Source: Dehalococcoidia bacterium (GTDB lineage Bacteria > Chloroflexota > Dehalococcoidia > JACVQG01 > JAHKAY01). Taken from it: a DNA stretch of 6,494 bases. Below are positions 1 to 5,590 of this stretch, in pieces (the stretch's first letter is position 1; the number at the start of each line of letters is the position of its first letter). The stretch spans positions 1 through 6,494 of the forward strand of contig JASLQE010000173.1 in NCBI GenBank assembly GCA_030744635.1. Reading direction: 5' to 3'. The notes under the pieces are model-generated. The model was not told the origin of the DNA and did no database searches. It saw only the letters and a list, made by a program, of their open reading frames with translations. A program made the translations under genes and the position numbers.

Positions 1-1
1 G

Positions 2-1198
2 GTGGACCTGAGCACGGTGTTTGCGGCCGTGGGCAGGGCGGCCCGAGGGGAGATAACCCCCGAGGACCTGGAGGACCTGGCCCTGGTGGCCTGCCCCGGC
101 TGCGGTAGCTGTGCCGGAATGTTTACCGCCAACACCATGAACTGCCTGACGGAGGCCCTGGGGATGGGACTGCCGGGAAACGGCACCATTCCAGCTACGG
201 TTGGCCGGCGCCGCCAGCTTGCCCGCCAGGCGGGGAGGCAGGGGGTGGCCCTGGTGAAGCAGGGCCTTCTGCCAAGGGACATCGTTACCGAGAGCGCCAT
301 CCGCAACGCCTTCATTGTGGACATGGCCCTGGGCGGCAGCACCAACTCCGTGCTTCACCTTATCGCCATAGCCAGCGAGGCTGGAGTGGCCTTTCCCCTG
401 GAGGAGGTCAACCGTATAAGTGACGCCACGCCGCACCTGTGCAAGATGAGTCCGGGAGGCCCTAACCATATAGAGGACCTGGACCGGGCCGGTGGCATTC
501 CGGCGGTTATGAAAGACGTGGGGGGGCATATGCACCTCGGGGCCATGACGGTAACCGGCGGGCCTCTGGGCCGCACCTTGGAGGCGGCCAGGGCAGGGGA
601 CGGGGAGGTCATCCGCCCCGCCGCCCAGCCGCACTCGAACACGGGCGGCCTCAGTATCCTGTTCGGCAACCTGGCCCCGGAGGGGGCGGTGGTGAAGAGC
701 GCCGCTGTGGACCCCGCCATGCGCAGCCACAAAGGCCCCGCCAGGGTGTTCGAATCGGAGGAGGAGGCCACTGCGGCCATCATGCGGGAGGAGATAAAGC
801 CGGGAGAGGTGGTGGTCATCCGGTACGAGGGCCCCCAGGGGGGGCCGGGGATGCGGGAGATGCTCACCCCGACATCTCTGCTTTCGGGCATGGGAATGGA
901 CGATAAGGTGGCCCTGATTACGGACGGACGCTTCTCCGGGGCCACACGCGGCTCGGCCATAGGCCACATCTCCCCGGAGGCCGCCGCCGGTGGGGCTATT
1001 GCCGCCGTGAGGGAAGGCGATATAATAGAGATTGACATAAACCAACGCAAGCTGGATGTGGCCCTGGACGGGGCGGAGATAGAAAGACGCCTGAAGGCCC
1101 TGCCCCCCTTTGAACCTAAAATCAAGAAGGGCTATTTGCGGCGCTATGCCCAGGCCGTAACCTCTGCCAGTACCGGCGCGATTTTCAGGGATAGGTGA
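2..1198 (+). CDS. ilvD: Dihydroxy-acid dehydratase, C-terminal part (5' end outside window)
   Basis: IlvD removes water from 2,3-dihydroxy-isovalerate and 2,3-dihydroxy-3-methylvalerate, giving the keto acids that become valine/leucine and isoleucine; it is a cytosolic Fe-S enzyme. The visible 398 codons contain CPGCGSCAGMFTANTMNC (residues 31-48, with cluster cysteine), GGSTNSVLHLIAIA near 112, and TDGRFSG at 307-313 with the family's catalytic serine at 312, followed by GHISPEAAAGG. The end, RYAQAV.SAS.GAI, is the usual IlvD C-terminus. The frame is open at the left edge, so the GTG at position 2 is an internal valine codon, not a start. About 155 residues, including the N-terminal cluster and metal ligands, should lie upstream if it is the roughly 555-residue bacterial type. 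The stop overlaps the ilvB start by four bases (GTGA), suggesting translational coupling. The long open frame on the opposite strand is a codon-bias shadow. Confidence 0.97.
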   Translation: MDLSTVFAAVGRAARGEITPEDLEDLALVACPGCGSCAGMFTANTMNCLTEALGMGLPGNGTIPATVGRRRQLARQAGRQGVALVKQGLLPRDIVTESAIRNAFIVDMALGGSTNSVLHLIAIASEAGVAFPLEEVNRISDATPHLCKMSPGGPNHIEDLDRAGGIPAVMKDVGGHMHLGAMTVTGGPLGRTLEAARAGDGEVIRPAAQPHSNTGGLSILFGNLAPEGAVVKSAAVDPAMRSHKGPARVFESEEEATAAIMREEIKPGEVVVIRYEGPQGGPGMREMLTPTSLLSGMGMDDKVALITDGRFSGATRGSAIGHISPEAAAGGAIAAVREGDIIEIDINQRKLDVALDGAEIERRLKALPPFEPKIKKGYLRRYAQAVTSASTGAIFRDR

Positions 1199-2919
1199 CA
1201 ACAGTGAGGCTTAAAGGAGCTCAGATACTTTGTGAATGCCTGCGGCGGGAGGGGGTGGAGGTCGTCTTCGGCTTCCCCGGTGGGACGGTGCTGCCCCTGT
1301 ATGATATCCTGCCCCAGTACCCGGAGTTGCGTCATGTGCTGGTACGCCACGAGCAGGGTTCGGCCCATGCCGCCGATGGCTATGCCCGTGCCACCGGCAA
1401 GGTAGGCGTGTGCCTGGCCACCTCCGGGCCGGGGGCCACCAACCTGGTCACCGGCATAGCCAACGCCTACCTGGACACCTCTCCCATGGTGGCCATCACC
1501 GGCCAGGTGGCACGGCAGTTCATCGGGAAGGACGCCTTCCAGGAGGTGGACATCACTGGCATCACCCTGCCCATCACCAAGCACAACTACCTGGTAATGG
1601 AGGGTTCGCGGCTGGCGGAAACAGTGCATGAGGCCTTTTTCGTGGCCCGCACCGGCCGCCCCGGACCGGTGCTGCTGGATATACCCCGGGATGTGTTCGT
1701 GGAGGAGGCTACTTATCACCCCGACCAGGAGTACGACTTTGACGCCTTGAAGCACAACCCAAGCGGTCACCCCGCCCAGGTGAAAAAGGCGGCCCGGGCC
1801 ATCAACGAGTCCCGCCGCCCTGTCATCCTGGCCGGCAGGGGAGTGATTGTCTCCGATGCGTGCCGGGATATGCTATCGCTGGCGGAGAAGGCGCAGCTCC
1901 CGGTACTCAACACCCTGCTGGGTCTGGGCTCCATACCGCAGACCCATTTCCTGAGCCTGGGTATGCTGGGCATGCACGGTAGCGCATATGCCAACAAGGC
2001 GGTAAGCCACGCAGACCTCATCGTTGCCCTAGGCATGAGATTTGACGACCGCGCCACCGCTAATTTGAGCGGCTTTGCCCCTGAAGCCAAAATAGTGCAT
2101 ATAGACATAGACCCGGCGGAGATAGGTAAGAATGTGCCGGTGGATGTGCCTATCGTGGGCGATGTGGGGAAGGTGCTTGAGGTACTGGCCCCCCTGGTGC
2201 AGCAGGGCGACCGTCGGCAGTGGCTACAGCAGATTGAGCAGTGGCGGGCGGAGCACCCCAATATCATCCCCGATGGTGCGGAGCTGGTGCCTCAGTACGT
2301 TATCAGCCAAATATGGGAGGCCACGCGTGGGGAGGCCCTGGTGGTCACAGGAGTGGGGCAGCACCAGATGTGGGCGGCCCAGAACTTCCAATTCCACAGG
2401 CCCAACGGCCTGATTTCCTCAGGCGGGCTGGGGGCTATGGGTTTCGAGCTACCCGCTGCGCTGGGGGCCAAGGTCGGTTGTCCCCAGGATACGGTGTGGT
2501 GCATAGCCGGGGACGGTGGCATCCAGATGACCATACAGGAGCTGGGCACCATCGCACAGGAGGGCGCAGCGGTCAAGATAGCCATTATGAATAACGGCTT
2601 TCTGGGCATGGTGCGCCAGTGGCAGGAGCTTTTCTATCACCGCCGCTATGTGGGCACCCAGCTTGGCGGCCCCGACTTCGTGATGCTTGCCAGGGCCTAC
2701 GGCATTCAGGGGGAAAGGGTCACCGATAAGGCCCAGGTGCGCCCGGCGATAGAGCGGGCTACGGTACACCCCGGCCCATACCTTATCGATTTCGTGGTGG
2801 AGCCGGAGGAGAATGTATATCCCATGGTGCCCCCGGGCGCTTCCCTGATGGACTTCGTAGAAAGCCCCCGGGTGAGGCAGAGGTCCCCGGCCTCCAGCCT
2901 TGGCGTCAGCAATATCTGA
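1195..2919 (+). CDS. ilvB: Acetolactate synthase, large catalytic subunit
   Basis: This ThDP enzyme joins two pyruvates to acetolactate, or pyruvate and 2-ketobutyrate to acetohydroxybutyrate, the first common step of branched-chain amino acid synthesis. The 574 residues match the family length. Visible in order: FGFPGG near 25-30; catalytic glutamate E53 in RHEQGSAHAADGYAR; GQVARQFIGKDAFQE at 103-117; the FAD-region motif RFDDR at 282-286, which marks biosynthetic FAD-containing AHAS rather than a catabolic type; and the ThDP motif GDG (439-441) to NN (466-467), then VRQWQELFY with the conserved W476. The GTG start at 1195 overlaps the ilvD stop; AGGGA at 1187-1191 lies only 3 bases before it. 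An in-frame GTG at 1204 (12 bases from AGGGA) gives MRLKGAQIL, close to typical N-termini, and is an equally fair choice. No ilvN regulatory subunit follows; the next gene is a TatD hydrolase. Confidence 0.97.
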   Translation: MTTVRLKGAQILCECLRREGVEVVFGFPGGTVLPLYDILPQYPELRHVLVRHEQGSAHAADGYARATGKVGVCLATSGPGATNLVTGIANAYLDTSPMVAITGQVARQFIGKDAFQEVDITGITLPITKHNYLVMEGSRLAETVHEAFFVARTGRPGPVLLDIPRDVFVEEATYHPDQEYDFDALKHNPSGHPAQVKKAARAINESRRPVILAGRGVIVSDACRDMLSLAEKAQLPVLNTLLGLGSIPQTHFLSLGMLGMHGSAYANKAVSHADLIVALGMRFDDRATANLSGFAPEAKIVHIDIDPAEIGKNVPVDVPIVGDVGKVLEVLAPLVQQGDRRQWLQQIEQWRAEHPNIIPDGAELVPQYVISQIWEATRGEALVVTGVGQHQMWAAQNFQFHRPNGLISSGGLGAMGFELPAALGAKVGCPQDTVWCIAGDGGIQMTIQELGTIAQEGAAVKIAIMNNGFLGMVRQWQELFYHRRYVGTQLGGPDFVMLARAYGIQGERVTDKAQVRPAIERATVHPGPYLIDFVVEPEENVYPMVPPGASLMDFVESPRVRQRSPASSLGVSNI

Positions 2920-2932
2920 TACCGCTGCCGGT

Positions 2933-3715
2933 ATGCGGCTGGTAGATACCCATGCCCACCTGGATGATGTGCCCGACCTGCCCTCCGTTCTGGACAAGGC
3001 CGCAGGGCGGGGAGTGATGGCTGTGGTGGCCGTGGGTTCGGACATGGAGTCCAACCGCAAGACCCTGGAGATAGCCGGACTGTACCCGGGCCGGGTGTTC
3101 CCCGCCCTGGGCCTCCACCCCTGGGAGCTTACCAATGGGGGGGAGGCCGTGGCGGGGCTGGCACTGGCCTTCATAGAGGAGAACATATCGCGGGTGGTGG
3201 CGGTGGGGGAGGTGGGCCTAGACTATAAAAAGGAGCTGGTGAGGGAGACGGGCAAGGAGCTACAGCACATGGTGTTGGAAAGGTTGCTGGATATAGCCGG
3301 ACGGTATGATAAGCCGGTGCTGGTACACTCCCGCTACGCTTGGAGGGATGCCCTTAACCTGGTGCAGCGCTCCGGGGTGCAGCAGGCGGTCTTTCACTGG
3401 TTCACCGGTCCCACATCGGTGTTGCGTAGTGCTGTGGAGGCCGGGTACTTTCTGTCGGCCACACCCGCCTGTGCCTACCACCAGGAGCACCGTAGGGCGG
3501 TCAAAGAGACCCCCCTTGACCGGCTCCTGCTGGAGACGGACTCCCCCGTGTATTACCGGGGCCTTGACCGGGCCGCGAGGCCGGCCGATGTCGCCGGGGT
3601 GCTGGGGGAGGTGGCTGCCATCAAGGGGCTGCCGCCGGAGCAGGTGGCAGAGGCCACCACGGCTAACTCAGCTGGACTATTCAAATTGAAGCTGTCGGAG
3701 GGACATTGGAGGTAA
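2933..3715 (+). CDS. TatD-family metal-dependent hydrolase (putative DNase)
   Basis: A 260-residue TIM-barrel amidohydrolase of the TatD family, cytosolic, usually binding two divalent metals; characterised members are 3'-5' exonucleases or endonucleases, but the substrate of this one is unknown. All metal-ligand motifs are present: DTHAHLD (H7, H9), GLHPW at 60-64, GEVGLDY (E93), VHSR (H132), FHWFTG (H155) and ETDSP (D203). ATG at 2933 puts DTHAH at residue 5, as usual for the family, and lies 13 bases after the ilvB stop. The frame is open further up to a TTG at 2900 inside ilvB, but the 11 extra residues have no family support. No Shine-Dalgarno sequence is visible before 2933, so translation may depend on ribosomes finishing ilvB. 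Its last 10 bases overlap hisA. Nothing in the context ties it to amino acid synthesis; it looks like an operon passenger. Confidence 0.93.
   Translation: MRLVDTHAHLDDVPDLPSVLDKAAGRGVMAVVAVGSDMESNRKTLEIAGLYPGRVFPALGLHPWELTNGGEAVAGLALAFIEENISRVVAVGEVGLDYKKELVRETGKELQHMVLERLLDIAGRYDKPVLVHSRYAWRDALNLVQRSGVQQAVFHWFTGPTSVLRSAVEAGYFLSATPACAYHQEHRRAVKETPLDRLLLETDSPVYYRGLDRAARPADVAGVLGEVAAIKGLPPEQVAEATTANSAGLFKLKLSEGHWR
3697..3702 (+). promoter_or_regulatory. Ribosome binding site of hisA, inside tatD
   Basis: GGAGGG lies 3 bases before the TTG at 3706, within the last codons of tatD. It is the only strong Shine-Dalgarno sequence nearby and supports TTG as the hisA start; the spacing is short, but counting from GGAGG it is 4 bases. 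Confidence 0.7.
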
Positions 3716-4455
3716 TACCGGCGGTTGATATCAAGGGCGGCAGGTGCGTGAGGCTGGTGCGGGGGGACTTCCGGCGGGAGACTGTATATTCAGACAGCCC
3801 GGCAGAGGTGGCCCAGCGCTGGGAGTCTCTGGGCGCTGCCCGTATCCATGTGGTGGACCTGGATGGGGCGGTGGCCGGGGAACCGGTGAACCTGCCGGTG
3901 ATTAAGGAAATCCGCCGCAGGGTATCGGTCCCGCTGCAGCTGGGCGGCGGCATCCGTAGCCTGGAGGCCGTGGAGCGGCTGCTGGGACTGGGTATTGACC
4001 GGGTTATCCTGGGCACTGTGGCCGTGGTGCGGTCCGACCTGGCCGCCGACCTGTGCCGGCGATACGGGGACCGCATAGCGGTAGGTATAGACGCCGGTAA
4101 AGGGGTGGTGTGGATTAAGGGGTGGAAGGAGCGCTCCGGGCTGCGGGCCACGGAGATGGCCCGCAGGATGGCCGGGCTGGGCGTGAAAAGGCTCATCTAT
4201 ACGGACATCTCGCGGGATGGCACCCTTACCGAGCCCCACTTCGACGCCATCTCCGAGATGGCGTCCCAGACGGGACTGCCCATAATCGCCTCCGGCGGGG
4301 TGGCCTCGGTGGCGGACCTGGAAAGGCTGGCTGGGATGGGGGTGGAGGGAGCCATCGTGGGCAAGGCCCTTTACACCGGCAATGTGGACCTGGCCGAGGC
4401 ATTGGCCGCGGTCCAGAGGCTGGCCGCGAAAGGTATAAAAGGAGAAGGTAAGTGA
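3706..4455 (+). CDS. hisA: HisA isomerase of histidine synthesis (ProFAR isomerase)
   Basis: HisA opens and rearranges one ribose of ProFAR to give PRFAR, the substrate of HisF. At 249 residues it has the normal length of this (beta-alpha)8 barrel. The N-terminus IPAVDIKGGRCVRL carries catalytic D8. The first-half phosphate loop is LGGGIRS (79-85), the second-half aspartate is D129 in GIDAGKG, and TDISRDGTL (166-174) and ASGGVAS (195-201) follow in the second half-barrel. The VDLDGA stretch near 50-55 separates it from HisF. The start is TTG: the conserved IPAVDIKGG begins only three codons later, so no other start is reasonable. The gene overlaps tatD by 10 bases and its TGA overlaps a GTG that begins a 50-codon frame. 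I see none of the evidence needed to call it a dual HisA/TrpF (PriA) enzyme. Confidence 0.97.
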   Translation: MEVIPAVDIKGGRCVRLVRGDFRRETVYSDSPAEVAQRWESLGAARIHVVDLDGAVAGEPVNLPVIKEIRRRVSVPLQLGGGIRSLEAVERLLGLGIDRVILGTVAVVRSDLAADLCRRYGDRIAVGIDAGKGVVWIKGWKERSGLRATEMARRMAGLGVKRLIYTDISRDGTLTEPHFDAISEMASQTGLPIIASGGVASVADLERLAGMGVEGAIVGKALYTGNVDLAEALAAVQRLAAKGIKGEGK

Positions 4456-4604
4456 CCGACAAGTCTATGACAGTAAGCTGTACCGAGAGTCCGCAGATGC
4501 TTCGCTTCGCTCAGCATGACAGGAAGGTCTTGTTTGTCACCCTGTCCGAAGGACTCAGGACTCCTTCGGAGAGCGGAGCGAAGGGTCTGCTCCCCAGTCT
4601 GTAA
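4452..4604 (+). CDS. Possible 50-residue ORF or remnant gene start reading into a repeat
   Basis: A GTG overlaps the hisA stop in the same GTGA arrangement as ilvD-ilvB. It is preceded by AAAAGGAG (4437-4444) with 7 bases of spacing, one of the best ribosome binding sites here. The frame begins MTDKSMTVSCTES and then runs through the inverted repeat, reading QMLRFAQHDR, before stopping at TAA 4602-4604. The repeat-encoded part has no look of a real protein. The start signals could belong to a small gene, or be the remains of a coupled downstream gene (for instance an earlier hisF start) cut off when the repeat arrived. I recognise no family. Expression is plausible; function is unknown. Confidence 0.3.
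   Translation: MTDKSMTVSCTESPQMLRFAQHDRKVLFVTLSEGLRTPSESGAKGLLPSL
4493..4590. repeat. Imperfect inverted repeat able to form a three-way junction
   Basis: Three nested complementary segments are seen directly. The outer stem pairs 4493-4512 with 4571-4590: 17 Watson-Crick pairs, 2 G-U pairs as RNA, and one G-G mismatch at 4499/4584. A second stem pairs 4513-4520 with 4536-4543 (6 of 8) around a 15-base loop. A third is perfect, TCCGAAGGA (4545-4553) with TCCTTCGGA (4562-4570), around an 8-base loop. CTGTA occurs on both sides, at 4478-4482 and 4599-4603, and might be a target duplication, though five bases can match by chance. The CTTCGCTTCGCTCAGCATGAC arm resembles dispersed intergenic repeats I associate with several bacterial groups, so a small non-autonomous mobile or REP-like element is the likeliest reading. 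It has no following T-run, so it is not an intrinsic terminator. Confidence 0.75.
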
Positions 4605-4625
4605 CAAGAATCTTTTGGAGATGGA

Positions 4626-4657
4626 TTGTGGCACCACTCGCCAACCTGGCAGATAAT
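4626..4657 (+). promoter_or_regulatory. Weak candidate promoter for hisF
   Basis: GATAAT (4652-4657) matches five of six bases of the -10 consensus. The best upstream hexamer is TTGTGG (4626-4631), but it is 20 bases away, longer than the usual 16-18, and there is no TGn extension. If it is real, transcripts would carry a leader of about 150 bases holding the three hairpins. The evidence is thin. Confidence 0.2.
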
Positions 4658-4690
4658 ATAGGGGGCTATGTCCTTGGTACTCACGGGGTC

Positions 4691-4764
4691 TCGGGGGGCG
4701 TTAGCCCCCCCGAAAAATCTACCGGGGAGGGTCCGCCCTGCGGACTCCGATACTTCGTTCGGAG
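4691..4764. repeat. Three consecutive hairpins upstream of hisF
   Basis: First, TCGGGGGG (4691-4698) pairs with CCCCCCGA (4706-4713). Second, GTCCGC (4731-4736) and GCGGAC (4740-4745) form a perfect 6-base-pair stem with a 3-base loop. Third, CTCCGA (4745-4750) pairs with TCGGAG (4759-4764). The second and third share base 4745, so they would stack or compete for it. The first hairpin is followed by A5, not T-rich sequence, and on the opposite strand the T-run comes before the stem, so neither strand has a normal intrinsic terminator. It may be a dispersed GC-rich repeat or a structured 5' leader of hisF. Confidence 0.55.
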
Positions 4765-4798
4765 CGGGTGGGAAAGAAGATGCTGGCTATAGGGCCAC

Positions 4799-4810
4799 AG
4801 GAGGGAGGGA
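4799..4810 (+). promoter_or_regulatory. Ribosome binding site deciding the hisF start
   Basis: A purine run containing AGGAGG and a second GGAGGG (4804-4809) sits 9 bases before ATG 4819. It favours this start over an in-frame GTG at 4768, which would add 17 residues unlike any HisF. Confidence 0.75.
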
Positions 4811-4818
4811 CAGATCCC

Positions 4819-5577
4819 ATGCTCACCAAACGCATCATCCCTTGCCTGGATGTAACGGCGGGTCGGGTGGTGAAGGGTATCAGCTTCGTCCAGCTACGGG
4901 ATGCCGGCGACCCCATGGAGATGGCCGCATTCTACGATAAGGAGGGGGCCGATGAGCTGGTGTTTCTGGACATCACCGCCTCCAGCGATGCCCGGGAGAT
5001 TATGGCCGGGGTGGTGGACAGGGTCTCCGATCAGGTGTTCATACCCCTCACCGTGGGCGGAGGGCTGAGGAGCATAGAGGACATGCGCCGCATTCTGGAG
5101 GCGGGGGCGGACAAGGTGGCCATCAACACCCCCGCCGTGGAGAACCCCTCCCTGGTGGCCTGGGGGGCGGAGAAGTTCGGCAGCCAGTGCATCGTGGTGG
5201 CCATTGACGCTAAACGGAGGACTGAGGGGGGTTGGGAGGTCTACACCTATGGGGGCCGGCGGTCTACGGGAAAGGACGCCCTGAAGTGGGCCGAGGAGGT
5301 CTATAGCCTGGGGGCGGGAGAGATACTGCTTACCAGCATGGACGCCGATGGACACCAGAACGGCTACGACTTGGAGCTTACCCGTGAGGTGGGCCGCCGG
5401 GTGGGCATACCGGTAATCGCCTCCGGGGGGGCGGGGGAGCCGGAGCACCTCTACAAGGCTGTGGTAGAGGGGGAGGCCGATGCCCTATTGGCGGCCAGCA
5501 TCTTCCACTACGGCACCCACCCCGTCCGCCAGGTAAAAGAGTACCTGGCCTCCAGAGGCGTGCCCGTGCGGTTGTAG
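4819..5577 (+). CDS. hisF: Imidazole glycerol phosphate synthase, cyclase subunit
   Basis: HisF uses ammonia supplied by the glutaminase HisH to turn PRFAR into imidazole glycerol phosphate and AICAR, linking histidine and purine synthesis. The 252 residues match the family length. The start MLTKRIIPCLDV is classic, with catalytic D11; the second catalytic aspartate is D130 in VVAIDAK. GGGLRS (80-85), LTSMDADG (171-178), ASGGAGEPEH (201-210) and AASIFH (225-230) form the two phosphate-binding halves of the barrel, and the GVPVRL end is typical. One oddity: the residue after DADG is His179, where HisF proteins I know, such as that of Thermotoga maritima, have Thr. hisH is not in the window, so the ammonia source must be encoded elsewhere. 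Unlike its neighbours the gene stands behind a 360-base structured gap, so it may be partly uncoupled from hisA. Confidence 0.97.
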   Translation: MLTKRIIPCLDVTAGRVVKGISFVQLRDAGDPMEMAAFYDKEGADELVFLDITASSDAREIMAGVVDRVSDQVFIPLTVGGGLRSIEDMRRILEAGADKVAINTPAVENPSLVAWGAEKFGSQCIVVAIDAKRRTEGGWEVYTYGGRRSTGKDALKWAEEVYSLGAGEILLTSMDADGHQNGYDLELTREVGRRVGIPVIASGGAGEPEHLYKAVVEGEADALLAASIFHYGTHPVRQVKEYLASRGVPVRL

Positions 5578-5581
5578 AGGA
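5576..5581 (+). promoter_or_regulatory. Ribosome binding site of the last gene, overlapping the hisF stop
   Basis: AGAGGA overlaps the hisF TAG and lies 9 bases before ATG 5591. It supports this start over the in-frame ATG at 5627, which has no such sequence, and suggests cotranscription with hisF. Confidence 0.55.
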
Positions 5582-5590
5582 AGATTACGA

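Larger units (their letters stand above)
4456..4818. other. Intergenic region hisA-hisF, 363 bases
   Basis: This is the only stretch over 300 bases without an established gene. It holds, in order, the 50-codon frame that starts at the hisA stop, the three-way-junction repeat, a weak promoter-like pair, three consecutive hairpins, and the hisF ribosome binding site. It interrupts an otherwise tightly packed operon. I see no tRNA, no transposase fragment and no T-run terminator in it. Confidence 0.85.

Noticed and set aside
355..1125. Long open frame on the - strand across ilvD
   Set aside because: Its product is rich in Ser, Pro and Arg with no family features, as expected opposite a GC-rich real gene; the same holds for the - strand frames opposite ilvB, tatD, hisA and hisF.
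4691..4717. GC-rich hairpin as an intrinsic terminator
   Set aside because: It is followed by A5 on the + strand, and on the - strand the T-run precedes the stem, so neither direction fits.
4668..4720. His-rich leader peptide for attenuation of hisF
   Set aside because: The frame from ATG 4668 has no His codons in its first part, so classical his attenuation is not supported.
4724..4745. T-box-like AGGGTCCG followed by GCGG ahead of hisF
   Set aside because: The conserved T-box core AGGGTGGNACCGCG is not matched beyond AGGGT, and no following terminator stem with T-run is present.
4668..4940. Open frame of 90 codons starting at ATG 4668
   Set aside because: It runs through the hairpins and into hisF in another frame, has low-complexity Gly/Arg content and no ribosome binding site.
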